A stretch of DNA of 64,000 bases from Amorphophallus konjac (taxonomy: Eukaryota > Streptophyta > Magnoliopsida > Alismatales > Araceae): positions 140,934,064 through 140,998,063 of the forward strand of contig CM040126.1 in the NCBI GenBank assembly GCA_022559845.1. Reading direction: 5' to 3'. The translations under genes were made by a program, and so were the position numbers. Positions 22,602-33,274 of the stretch are shown here, piece by piece. The notes under the pieces are model-generated. The model ran no database searches and was not told the DNA's origin. It saw nothing but the letters and a program-made list of their open reading frames with translations. Every line of letters starts with the position of its first letter. Within the stretch, counting starts at the first letter, position 1.

Positions 22602-24094
22602 TACGGGTTCGGCTCGGTTCTGCAAGTCCCGCGGGACAGCAGGCGGGTCTGGCTGCTGGGACGACAGTGCCCGGGCGTCTCCTTGCTGCGGCGGCTTGCT
22701 GGGACGCTGCTGATGGGTTGCCGATTGATCTCCGGGAGCGGCGGTCGCCGAACCTATCCCGGCGTATTTTACCTGGATTTACCGGTGGACTGATGTACTG
22801 GCCTGTTCTAGGATCTGAAACGCGCGCCTCCACAAGAAGAATTTTTGCGCCCACATCCGGTGTCGGATCGACCCAAAATTGGTACCGATGGATAGAGGAC
22901 TCAACGGGCTACAAAATATAATTATTTCATATCCATCCAGTAGACGGATTAGAAATAAAAATGCCTGTTCCCATGAATTTTTTTACTAACTTAGGTGACA
23001 GACTGTCTGGACAGAACATGAACTGCCTGAAACTGATTTTTGACCGACACAAAAATGGTAGATCTAGACTCTGAGAAAATTATGGGTGGAAAAGGGGGAT
23101 GTGGGGAACACGTATGATTTTTTTGAGGATTTTTAGAGATGGCTAAGGGTGGGGAAAAAAATACGACAACCAGACTCTATCCCGCAGTTCTATTGATTGG
23201 CAGACTGTCAGGGGTGGAATAAAAATTAAGGAAAAAATACCAAACATGATCTGAATGGGGCAAATTCGATATTGCTAGAAAGGTAACAGAAAGTGGAACA
23301 ATCCCTCAAAATCTCAGCTCGATCAAAGTTGGGAGCTGGGAGAATAGACCTTTTCATTAGCTTGCTGTTCTAGAACTCGGAGTTCAGGACAGCAGGGTAA
23401 AGAGGTGGTGGTGGCGGCTCGTCGACTGCACGAACGGAGGCGACGGCGGCAGTGGCTAGAAGTCGCATCCAGCGGAGGTGATATAACTTGAAATCCACCA
23501 AGTTTATGGCTTCATACCATAGAAATTACAGAAATCCATCTGCAAGGGGGAGAGAGGGAGTGAGGGGCGCCCAAGGCTCCAAGAACACAAATGCTATTTT
23601 CTCTTCATTAATTCTTACAAAATGGAAAATACATGGGTTATATAGAAATATACAAATGACCAAAACTAGCCCTAGATCTAGGGTTTGGGAGGGTAAACTA
23701 GGGATAGGATATTTAATCCCCATATGGTCAAATGGCCAAATTAAATATAAATACAACAAGCATTAAACTATTATAAATGGGGGGCGCCCCCTTGACTAAA
23801 GGGGAGTCCAACTTGGCCTTTCTTCCCTCCTTGTCCCCCCTTGGTCCAAGTCTAATTTTGGACTTTGAACTAGTCCCACATGGGCCCTAGAACCTAGGTG
23901 GACCAATGAGAAAGAGGGTGGGGGCCCCTGCTGGACCTACTAGACTTTTACAAATAAACTCAAAGACTTTAAAGTCTAACCCTTTGGCTTATAATGCCTT
24001 ACAATTACAAACATAATTAGTCAAGGGTATAAATACAAACAAAAGGACACAAATACAAAATAAAAATATTACTACTCGGTGTTGATTCCCATCA
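22602..24094 (-). repeat. Left LTR of the outer element, second part
   Basis: Continues the LTR interrupted at 12686 and matches 26796-28288. It ends with CCATCA (TGATGG in minus sense) next to the PPT. A minus-strand TATA-like CTATATAACC lies at 23636-23645, kept at 27830-27839 in the other copy. No gene is supported; the short open frames are shadows. Confidence 0.88.
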
Positions 24095-24110
24095 ATTCTC
24101 CCCGGGTGGG
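24095..24110 (-). other. Polypurine tract of the outer element
   Basis: The minus strand reads CCCACCCGGGGAGAAT directly before the LTR start TGATGGG. It is identical to the PPT of the nested chromovirus. Confidence 0.7.
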
Positions 24111-24445
24111 AAGAACTCGACCCCGTCGAGTAAGGGGTGCGGTTGCTCGTGTGGCTCCAGTGGATCCGTCACCGACCTGGTAGCGTGGAGTACGCTGCAC
24201 TCCAAGTAATCGTCACCTGCTCATCCCATATATATTCGATATGCGCATGCTGCTGTGAGAATGAGGCTAATGGTGGACACTCCGGGGTGAGGTCACTCTC
24301 AATGGGGAGGAGGCGGCTCGAAGACTCACTAGAAATCACCACTGGGTCCCTTTATGTGACTAGATCTGATATGTTGAGGTAGAGCCGATCCCAAATTCTG
24401 GCAAGTATACAACGTACGCATTGGATCCAACTTACCTCGCACTCG
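24111..24445 (-). pseudogene. Integrase C-terminal/chromodomain remnant
   Basis: The minus strand aligns by eye with the end of the nested chromovirus pol (about 19930-20313). Shared landmarks are GTTGGATCCAATGCGTACGT, GGGACCCAG, and GATGAGCAGGTGAC. Indels destroy the frame across the chromodomain. It is a leftover of the ancestral integrase 3' end. Confidence 0.75.
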
Positions 24446-24674
24446 AAAGGGACTGAGAACGTGAGAGTACAAAAGACCGACTCAACTTGATGTATGCATA
24501 TGCACTCGACAGACAAACTGTACGAAACAAAGACTCACACATGACCCTAAACAAACCTACTGTTAGTCCGACCCATAGATGTGATGGGAGAAGTTTCTCA
24601 CGTCGACTGGCCCAGTCGAGGTTCGTCCATGCCCAATGGACATTACTTCGATATGCCCCTAGCTCTATCTATAA
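24446..24674 (-). other. Short non-coding stretch between the unknown ORF and the chromodomain remnant
   Basis: I see no domain or motif in this stretch. In the nested relative this part of the element encodes pol. Confidence 0.4.
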
Positions 24675-25760
24675 TCAACCCATCTTCCCCAGTCCCATCA
24701 CATGCAATGGTGGACCAGGACATCTGAATGTGTGCCATGCATACACTAGATGCAATCGATGGTTGACGGAATGGGGGACTCCTAGACATCCTAATCTATC
24801 CCTAGCATGCGGCTGCCTATTGGATTTGTGAGACTTGGGAGGGCTAGGAGAGTCGAATACTTCTTCTTTGTCACCCTTATATGATGACCGTGGAACGGTC
24901 CCCTGGCTGAGTATAGGTGGATTGGCCCGTGGAGAAGGGGTGTGGTAGTGGACTCCCTCGAAAAAGTGGAGTAAATGTGGTGGGTCAAGGGGTTCACTAG
25001 GGAATGGGTCGAAGGGATCAAAGAAAGTATGACCCCTCGAACTGTGCTCCCATAGGTCACAGTCCCAAGTTTGGAATTCTTGAAGGTGTAGGTGGTCACC
25101 TTCATGCACTAGGGTATAGGGGACGGTGATGTCATATAGGAGGTATGGTTCCTCCCTCGGGGTAAATGGAATGAAGTTTGGCTCGGCCGGCATGGGGAGG
25201 AATAAGAGAACCTCCGTGGTGACATGACCCATGGTGCACACGGTGGTAATGGACCCTAAAACTAGATGTGTGAAGCTACGACGATTGGGTTGGTCGAAGC
25301 CTCGGGCCAACATACACGCCAACTTCAATTGCCAGTCTAATCCCTTAATAAGGTCATCAAATGTATCAGAATGGTAACTAGATTGGAATGTTGTGTGGAA
25401 TGAGTTGACGGGCACTACTTGTAGTGCGGGGTCCATGGATGGGTAGAAAAAGGCTTTAGGGATCAAGCCTTGCTTGAGCCAGCCAAAAAGTGGCTCGGCA
25501 ATGAAAAGCCTTCTCGTTAGAAACACGGGTGGCTCCAAATGAGGGGGCTCCAGATAAGGATCGGAAATAGGTGGCAAAGGAGCTCTAGGGGAAGGGTTCC
25601 CTGGCTGGGGTGGGGAAGGCCGCGGGGCAGGAGTGTCCTGCCTTGGGGGCTCATGTAGCCGTCCGACCGGCTCGGCACTCGGCTGATAGGTAGATGCTCG
25701 CCGAAGGGCAGCATCAAATCTTGACTCGAAAGGCTCAACCTCTAGAGCGACTAGATAAGA
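24675..25760 (-). CDS. Unrecognised ORF joined in frame to a gag segment
   Basis: On the minus strand this frame runs without a stop from the TAG at 25763-25761 to 24675. The first roughly 60 codons are a gag C-terminal and proline-rich linker comparable with the nested element's gag (EVEPFESRFDAAL, then PRPSPPQPGNPSPRAP). About 300 further codons follow that I do not recognise. They are rich in Pro, His and aromatic residues, with segments such as AEPLFGWLKQGLIPKAFFYP, FDDLIKGLDWQLKLACMLAR and GDHLHLQEFQTWDCDLWEHS. I see no zinc finger, transmembrane segment or catalytic motif. It occupies the place where the nested relative has pol. It may be captured sequence or a heavily altered gag/pol derivative. 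Function unknown. Confidence 0.5.
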   Translation of the reverse strand, partial: SYLVALEVEPFESRFDAALRRASTYQPSAEPVGRLHEPPRQDTPAPRPSPPQPGNPSPRAPLPPISDPYLEPPHLEPPVFLTRRLFIAEPLFGWLKQGLIPKAFFYPSMDPALQVVPVNSFHTTFQSSYHSDTFDDLIKGLDWQLKLACMLARGFDQPNRRSFTHLVLGSITTVCTMGHVTTEVLLFLPMPAEPNFIPFTPREEPYLLYDITVPYTLVHEGDHLHLQEFQTWDCDLWEHSSRGHTFFDPFDPFPSEPLDPPHLLHFFEGVHYHTPSPRANPPILSQGTVPRSSYKGDKEEVFDSPSPPKSHKSNRQPHARDRLGCLGVPHSVNHRLHLVYAWHTFRCPGPPLHVMGLGKMG

Positions 25761-26036
25761 CTACGCCAGAGTGGTCGCATCACGGTAAAGTAATTCAAAC
25801 TGGAAGTGAAGCCGCAAACCTCTCCGGAATTGAACTGCGGTCGTGGTGCTCTCCTCTCCAACTCCATATCCCAACCGATACTTATCATAGTCCCGAATGT
25901 ACTCAATCACAGACTTATTGCCTTGGACGGGCCTGATCGGGGCTTTCTCTTGCATTGGGACTTGGGCATAGGGGTTGGCCATAGTGGAAAAGAGATGGGA
26001 ATTCGTTCCCCTAGGAGTGGGCATGCATTGGAACAC
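25761..26036 (-). pseudogene. gag: Internally deleted gag segment of the outer element
   Basis: 92 codons ending in TAG (25763-25761). It starts MFQCMPTPRGT, like the nested gag (MCLCMPTRRGT), then jumps to QGNKSVIEYIRDYDKYRLGYGVGEESTT (quoted here only as a region) and RFRRGL-like sequence ending ATTLA. The nested gag reads ATTLEQAY at that point, so the stop fits CAG to TAG. The N-terminal half of the gag domain is missing. The frame continues directly into the unrecognised ORF. Confidence 0.7.
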
Positions 26037-26317
26037 TATTTATTTATTTATTTTTTATGCAAAACTTTTATGCAAGACTAATGCAAGCACCTAGACACGA
26101 CTCTAAATGGTGAAAAGGGGTAAAATGCGGACTCAAATAGAAACCTAGACTCAACCCATATCCGATACATGGCGGAGGTTTGATCCGAAGATCGCACTCA
26201 CGCAAGTGTGCTACCGTCCCGATAGGCGTAACCTATCATTCTGGGAACACCTTTTGATATACCGGGTATAGGAATGCAATGTGACACCTTGGACCGACTA
26301 CCCTTGGACTCAACTTA

Positions 26318-26329
26318 GCTCTGATACCA
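26318..26329 (-). other. Primer-binding site of the outer element
   Basis: The minus strand reads TGGTATCAGAGC, three bases from the LTR end at 26333. Confidence 0.85.
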
Positions 26330-26332
26330 AGT

Positions 26333-28288
26333 TGATGTGGGACGGAACGCGAACCTGGGACTCTTGCTCGCGGACGTCCCTAATCGAGGGAAGCGTGCGG
26401 ATGTGCGCGGTTGAGAAATTGGCAGCGAGTCACGGGTATCGGCTTTTCCGCGTACTCGGATCGAGTCACGGGACGGGTTCACTCACTCACTCTCGCAGCG
26501 GTGATAAAAATATATCGAGCTAGTTTTCCTATCACTCTAGCAGCGACATATGAAAATATACGAATTGGGCAAAATGCCAAAGTAGGAGGGTGGTGAGTGT
26601 ACCTCCACGCTCTGGGCGTGGGGAAGACGATCCCGGTCGAAACTCGGACTCCGAGCACACAGTAATTAAATTATTACAGCAGAAATTTTATGGCCCACTC
26701 CACGCATGGAGGTAAAAGGGTGACAAAAATAACCTGGGAATACCAAGCTTGGGTTGACGGGCAGCAATTTGGAACGCTCCCGGGCCGGAGACGAACAGCG
26801 GGTTCGGCTCGGTTCTGCGGGTCCCGCGGGACAGCAGGCGAGTCTGACTGCTGGGATGGCGGTGCCCGGGCGTCTCCTTGCTGCGGCGGCTTGCTGGGAC
26901 GCTACTGATGGGTTTCCGATAGATCTCCGGGAGCGACGGTCGCCGAAGCTATCCCGGCGTATTTTACCGGGATTTACCGGTGGACTGATGTACTAGCCGG
27001 TTCTCGGATCTGAAACACGCGCCTCCATGAAAAGAATTTCTGCGCCCAGATCCGGTGTTGGATCGGTGCAAAATTGGTACTGATGGATAGATGACTCAAA
27101 GGGATACAACATATAATTATTTTAGATCCATCCAGTAGACGGATTAGAAATGAAAACGACTGTTCCCATGAATTTTTTTACTAACTCAGGTGATAGACTG
27201 TAAGGACATAACATGAACTGCCTGAAACTGATTTTTGACCGACCCAAAAATGGTAGATCTAGACTCTGAGAAAAGTATGGGTGGAAGAGGGGGATGTGGG
27301 GAACACGTATGATTTTTTTGAGGATTATTAGAGATGGCTAAGGGTGGGAAAAAATTACGACAACCAGACTCTATCCCGCAGATCTGCTGATTGGCAGACT
27401 GTCAAGGGTGGAACCAAAATTACGGGAAAAATACCAAACGCGATGTGAATGGAGCAAAATCTATATTGATGGAAAGCTAACAGAAAGGGGAACAATCTCT
27501 CAAAATCTCTGCTCGATCAGAGCTGTGAGCTGGGAGAACCGACATTTTCTTTAGCTTGTTGTTTTGGAACTCGGAGTTCAGGATAGCAGGGTAAAGAGGT
27601 GGTGGTGGTGGCTCGTCGGCGGCACGAACGGAGGCGGCAGTGGCGGTGGCTGGAAGTCGCATCCAGCGAAGGTGATAGAACTTGGAATCCACCAAGTTTA
27701 TGGCTTCACACCATAGAAATTACAGAAATCCATCTGCAAGGGGGAGAGAGGGAGAGAGGGGCGCCTAAGGCTCCAAGAACACAAATGCTATTTTCTCTTC
27801 ATTAATTCTTACAAAATGGAAAATACATGGGTTATATAGAAATATACAAATGACCAAAACTAGCCCTAGATCTAGGGTTTGGGATGGGTAAGCTAGGGAT
27901 AGGATATTTAATCCCCATGTGGTCAAATGGCCAAATTAAATAAAAATACAACAAGCATTATACTGTTATAAATGGGGGGTGCCCCTTGACTAAAGGGGAG
28001 TCCAACATGGACTTTCTTCCCTCCTTGTCCCCCCTTGGTCCAAGTCTAATTTTGGACTTTGAACTAGTCCCACATGGGCCCTAGAACCTAGGTGGACCAA
28101 TGGGAAAGAGGGTGGGGGACCTTGCTAGACCTACTGGACTTTTACAAATAAACCTAAAGACTTTAAAGACTAACACTTTGGCTTATAATGCCTTACAATT
28201 GGAAACCCAATTAGCCAAGGATATAAATACAAACAAAAAGACACAAATGTAAAATAAAAATGTTAGTGCTCGGTGTTGATTCCCATCA
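26333..28288 (-). repeat. Right LTR of the outer element (5' LTR in minus sense)
   Basis: An uninterrupted 1956-bp LTR that matches the split copy. Starts TGATGTGGGACGG and ends CCCATCA in plus orientation. Minus-strand TATA-like box at 27830-27839. Confidence 0.9.
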
Positions 28289-29930
28289 ATCGACAAGAGG
28301 ATCATAAAAGTCAGTGAATCGAGGGTAAAATTCGGCAGCATTTCCCCATATCCCGAAGGGTCACGGGGGAAAAAGTGGAGGCTCACCCACGGGGTTCCCA
28401 GGGTAAACTTCTAATTACCGGGAGGCCAAACACGGCGACTGGCGGGCCTGAATGGACAGAAACCTCGAGAGTTGGCCTACGAGGAGTACAGATGATCCAC
28501 GGGCCATCGACACAAGTTAAATCAGACAACCCGAATGTGATGGAGACCCCGAGTTTTTAGCCTACGAGGGGTTCCATGGACCCATGGGCTACCACAATCC
28601 TAGACAGGGGATGTGGGTTTAATTTCCTGTTGGATCAAAGGATTCATTCATGTTCACTCTTAATGGCCCATTGGGCTCCACGTTATAGGAGAACATGTCC
28701 CTATGGTCTTTGAGCAGTTCGGAAGGAAACAAGCTGATAGACTCATTTGATGGGGAATGTTCCCCCTCCCCGGCAGGCGAATTAATATTTACATTAGTAA
28801 GAAACATAGAAATTAAGAAAACATTTTCATATCACCCAGGGAAAAAGGGGGACAGTGAGTCATATTGACGGACTCATACCCTATCCCTCTCAGGGATGAA
28901 GAAACCTGAGAACCATGGATTGGCCTTTATCAGACAATTGACAGCAAGCGAGAAACAAATAAGATTAAATTTCCGCTACTGGGGCTGGCTGTGGAGGTGC
29001 ATAGGCTAAGTGTAATGGGCCATGGGGGCTCACAGTGAGGGGAAGCATATAGATGGAGCTTTCTAAGACAAATAACCAAACACTTAAAAGGCAGAATGCG
29101 GCCGGATGACTCCCACCCTTATTAGATTGGATTAAGGAGATGGCATCCTGGCTGCGGGAACATCTATACCCCATCCGACTCATGGCTGTGAGTGGAGGGG
29201 CAATGACAAAGCTCGTTCTATGAGTTAATTGGAAGGTGTAAATCTCGGACGAGAAGGGGAAGATACATCGAACGCACGAAATAACCCAGGTGTGGTTTAT
29301 TCGTCGAAGGGACCCCGGGGAGGGGGATAAGGTTAATGTAGCCCTTGGGTGACCCAGGGGATATTCTGCGATAAAACGAAGATCTTAGCAGTAACACACG
29401 GATGGTGTAGAGAGAAAACATGACAGACAGACACAGAGGGCATACAACAATCATACATAGAAAGGGCATTTAGGAAGAAGTAATCCACAGAGGGATAGAG
29501 GGATTCGCACCCAAATACCATTATATCATGAAGAACATGATACGTACAGACGCATCCAGGCACCCTTCACCCAGAGGCCACCACCATTGCATTATACATT
29601 AAGATTACAGGGGGTATAAAGAGAGAATGCTAAAAGGAAAAGAAATTACACGGGGAAGGGAGGCTACGGGCTCATATCATTGCCCGTTTACACGTTCAAA
29701 ACCACAAAAGGGATTCAGAGAGATGAGAATGGAGAGATGATCAAAGCCCTTGACCACGACGGAAACCCACCTGTGCTCTCAGAACGAAAATAGAGTATCG
29801 AAAAATCTACCCTCTCTCCTCGCTCTCAAGCTCTCTTATGGATGGGAGTGGGGTGGCCGCCGCACTGGAGAGTTTTTCTTCGAGATGCCTTTTTTCTTCT
29901 CCAAATCCTCCTTTCTCTCTTCATCGGATT

Positions 29931-29945
29931 GGGCTTTTTATAGAG
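29931..29945 (-). promoter_or_regulatory. TATA-like box, minus strand
   Basis: CTCTATAAAAAGCCC on the minus strand, followed by purine/pyrimidine-rich leader-like sequence. It could be the core promoter of the unclassified element. Confidence 0.35.
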
Positions 29946-30779
29946 GGACAAACCCCTCCTTCTAATCCAGCGTGACAATTCGCGCGTCGGTTTAAGCCTG
30001 AAGAACAACTTTTGTGTGCCGTTTTTGGTGACGCCGGCTGAGATGCGTCGCGCCGGTTTAAGCGGTGCCGATTTAGTGTTTGCCACGCCGTTTCAGCTTC
30101 TCTCGTGATCGTTTGTTTGGGTCAGATCCATTTACGGGCCTCAAACTGACTGCAGGGGCTATTTAGAACCCCACATTCCTCCGTCCTTATTAGACTATCA
30201 TAAGAGGTATTCTGGAGTCCATCAGACAACCTCCGGCTCAAGCCGTGCTCTTAATTCGGTCACTTGGGTTTTTCTGCTGATACAGCCTTCAGAAACACAT
30301 ATGGTGGGACCAGAGACGTCTCTTCACCTCGAAAAGCATTTTCTTCAGGTGGTGGGGCACCAGGGCTATTTTCATCCTCGTGGATAGGGTTTGTTCGGCG
30401 TGACCAAGTCAGCACCAGCTTGTTAGCTCTGGATTGTCGTCTGGCATCACCGGCCTCTAAGAGAGATGAGTTACGGAGTCCCTCCATTGGGTATCTTAAG
30501 GCTTCAACAGTTCGATTGAACCTTCTTTGTTGATTTTCTTCGGCTTTCGTGCATCAGCAAGCCGCATCCTTCCATTGTTCTGGCATAATTGCCATCTGAT
30601 CATATTTTGGGTGCCAACAAATGCCCCCCAGCCGTAGGTGTCGCAAGTGAGGAATGAGTGACGCGGGACTGACGGATGTACCTTGATTGAGTATATTCTT
30701 TATTTTGATCAGCGCAGACCATTGATCTGGGGTAGCCATGGTGCCATTGAGATGGCGTGGAGATGAGTCGGTACGACTG

Positions 30780-31090
30780 CTTAAATGGTGTGGGCCAAAC
30801 GACCCTAAACCGGCATGGGAGTTGAAAATTCATAAAATGGTGTGAAGAATAATAAGTCGTAAAATGGCGTGGTGATTGATAAGCCGTGTTAAAATGGCGT
30901 GAGGAGATGCGAAGCCGTATTAAACGGCATGGGATATGCAAGGCCGTAAAATGGCGTGAGAGTGTCAATGCGGCCATAAAAATGGCGTGGGGGAGCAGAG
31001 ATGCCGTAAAATGGTGTGAACTTGCTGGTAAGACCGAAAAATGGTATGAGGAATATTGGTGCGCAAACAACTTTGAAACGGTGTGGGAAG
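30780..31090. repeat. Array of GCCGTAAAATGGCGT-type palindromic units
   Basis: About nine variants of a unit with GCC and GGC arms around an A/T-rich centre, for example AGCCGTGTTAAAATGGCGTG, GCCGTATTAAACGGCATG and GGCCGTAAAATGGCGTG. They are spaced roughly 30-45 bp apart with unrelated sequence between. Confidence 0.7.
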
Positions 31091-31140
31091 GTGCTAAAAT
31101 GACGCGCCTTTTCTCGCACCGGTATAGGCCATCACATCCC

Positions 31141-31728
31141 CTCCTTAAAAACCCCATTTTACCTTCTTCTTCCTCATTCTACTTTCACTCAAACCCTAGC
31201 CCTTGCAGCGGCGAGCTTGGTGATTGCCTGGCGACGGGGGAGGCCCCTTTCTCTTTCGCCCTCTTCTCCAAATGAGGCGACGATTGGTGGCCCCTCCTCC
31301 TTGCTTTCTCCTCCTCCGGGGATGGTGACGGCGTCGACTTTCTTCTCACTTCCTCTTCTCCTTCGAGGACCGCGAGGGCGGGGCGAGCGACGGCAGCTTC
31401 TTTTCTCACGCTCTCTTCTCCTTCGAGGATGGTGAAGGCGGCAGTGGCTTGGTGAGGGTGAAAGCCCCATTTACACTTACTTCAGCCGTGTTGAACCCCT
31501 TTTTTCTTTTTTGCAGGCACCGAGAGGCTCCTAGTAGGCTAGTCCTCGGAGCTAAACCACCGAGTGTCCTTTCGGCCTTGGTGTGATACCTACGGCCTAA
31601 TTTAGGGACCGTCTCAGCATTATGCGTGGACGTGTTCCCACTTTCTTCTGGCACTAGAAATTTTGTTAGAATTTTGCTTGAAAAGCTGTCTTCTAACCTT
31701 CTGCTATTTTTTTTTGGATGCAAACATC
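31141..31728 (+). other. Leader-like region upstream of the PMD-like pseudogene
   Basis: No coding domain. A TTAAAAACCCC stretch near 31144 could serve as a weak TATA element, followed by CT-rich leader sequence. A pyrimidine tract ending in GCAG at about 31514-31518 resembles a 3' splice site. Confidence 0.3.
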
Positions 31729-32236
31729 ATGGCGTCTGGCTCTTCTTCCTCTGCCTGTGCCATTGTGACTTGGGGAGATGTTTACTCCCTAGATCGAGGC
31801 AACGATCGGCTGGCTATAGTCACTGAGTCTTCTGACTCTAACACAGATACAATGGACACTGGCCATCTTTTGATTACCAGCCGTGACTCTTTCCTTTATG
31901 ACCGCTGTGAGGGCTACAGGGTAAATCATACTAAGGATAAGCATCTAATCTCTTTCATATGGTGCTTCAACCTTCAAGGGAAGAGGGACCTCTTCCTTGT
32001 TCGAAAGGCCGAACATGAGATCCTTGCCGAGTGGGACAACTTGACCGACTTTATTATGTAGGGCAGGCCAATATACTTGCGAGGTGAACCCCAAAAATGG
32101 GGTGCCGTACTTGGATTGCAGAAGTTGACTCCCCAAGATGGACTGCTGACCAGGGCACATGAATTTATCCCAGCTCGATGGAATGAATCAGCAGGTCGTG
32201 TTGACCGAGAAAATCCATCCTTTGGTTTATTCTTAG
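31729..32236 (+). pseudogene. Plant-mobile-domain-like protein, 5' part (split by insertion)
   Basis: An ATG at 31729 opens a frame that meets one TAG (32059-32061) and stays open to the Tekay insertion point. The same frame resumes at 53913. Residues such as WGDVYSLDRGNDRLAIVTES, then RGEPQKWGAVLGLQKLTP are visible, but this N-terminal part I recognise only weakly. The assignment rests on the 3' part. PMD proteins are found in plant transposons and in domesticated host genes, so either origin is possible. Here it is inactivated by a stop and by a 21.7 kb insertion. Confidence 0.45.
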
Positions 32237-32370
32237 TGTAGCAACCCTGATAAATAAAATAAATCAAAATAGATTAAAAGATTTAATAAATAAACGAAAG
32301 AGCTTGGAATAAAAATAATTAAACCCTGATGAAAATAACGTCTCAGATATAGGCGCTACTTTACAATAAA

Positions 32371-32552
32371 ACGCCTTCACCTAAGGCGTGTTTTGAGAAA
32401 GGACGCCCACACATCAAGGCGTCAAATTTCAAACGACCAAAATAAATAAAAAGGGCAAGTTAGCGTAACGTCCCTTGCGTGGACGCGTTTCAACAAGTAA
32501 CGACGCTTGACAAGGCGTCAATTCAAAATTCGACGCCCTTACTTAGGATGCT
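32371..32552 (+). repeat. Short palindrome field 1 in the Tekay-like LTR
   Basis: Units with ACGCC and GGCGT arms: ACGCCTTCACCTAAGGCGT (32371-32389), a second at 32402-32423, a third at 32502-32519, and decayed ones at 32467-32489 and 32532-32552. Confidence 0.75.
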
Positions 32553-32693
32553 AATTCAGTTTCAGTTTCGTTCGACCCAGGAGTCTATCCAGGGTAAGTT
32601 GATAACTATGAGAAAGAGTTCGAATGTAGTAATAACTCTAATATGGAAGTATTACTTCCAATCGAACACTAACCTTATTAGGATTTCCAATAT

Positions 32694-32706
32694 CTTATAA
32701 ATAACC
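32694..32706 (+). promoter_or_regulatory. TATA-like box of the Tekay-like 5' LTR
   Basis: CTTATAAATAACC, conserved in the 3' LTR at about 51292-51304. Confidence 0.5.
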
Positions 32707-33274
32707 TTCTGCTTGAACCGAGAACGCTATTTGGCGTTTGGAGTTTTCTAAGGTATGCGAAGAACAGCATGTTCTTCTTCTTCCTTCTTCCTTATATTGT
32801 GTTCGATCAACGCATGAAGAACTAATGATTCTTCATACTCTTCTCTGCTTACAGGTTGAGAAGCTCCGGTGAAGGACTAGGTAACGTTCTTCTGCTTTCT
32901 CCTCTGTTACGTACGATGAAGAAACTAAGGTATATAGTTTCTTTTTCTTTTATAGGATCTGCAGACGGTTGACAGGGAAGAACGGGGAATTCTTCGTCAT
33001 CAACCGACATCTTCTGCATCTTCCCAAGCTCATCTGTTGCCAAGGGAAGCATATATCTTACTTGGCTATCAGTACGTCAGAAACTCTGTTTATAAACAGA
33101 GTATCATTTTCTTTCCCAGAACCTGCATCCGTTCATCTCCAGATCAACTATTTAAGGTAGGTTTTCTCAAGCAACGTAGCCCAAACAAATTAAAGTCATA
33201 GTAACACATCATGCATGTCATGTATATAAGTTTCCTGATGGTTTCTACACGTTTCTGTAATATTTTTGCAAGTG

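Larger units (their letters stand above)
12224..28288 (-). mobile_element. Non-autonomous chromovirus relative with split LTR
   Basis: Minus-strand LTR element. The right-hand LTR is at 26333-28288; the left-hand LTR is split into 12224-12686 and 22602-24094. Removing the nested element and one TSD copy gives exactly 1956 bp for each LTR. The flanking bases ATCGG (12219-12223) and ATCGA (28289-28293) agree at four of five positions, as expected for an aged TSD. The interior is only 2.2 kb (24095-26332). It contains a PBS, a gag segment joined to an unrecognised ORF, a degenerate chromodomain-region remnant, and the same PPT as the nested chromovirus. No protease, RT or integrase core is visible. 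Confidence 0.88.
28289..31140. other. Unclassified TE-derived sequence with palindromic repeat fields
   Basis: No coding frame is supported. A minus-strand TATA-like CTCTATAAAAAGCCC lies at 29931-29945. GCCGGTTTAAG or ACGCCGTTT motifs occur at 29960-30110. A field of about nine GCCGTAAAATGGCGT-type units lies at 30780-31090. The left continuation before the 12224 insertion is 10971-12223. The parent element is not identified. Confidence 0.45.

Noticed and set aside
29750..30533. Several 60-90 codon frames around the minus-strand TATA box
   Set aside because: Short, overlapping on both strands, no recognisable domain, and compositionally like the surrounding leader sequence.
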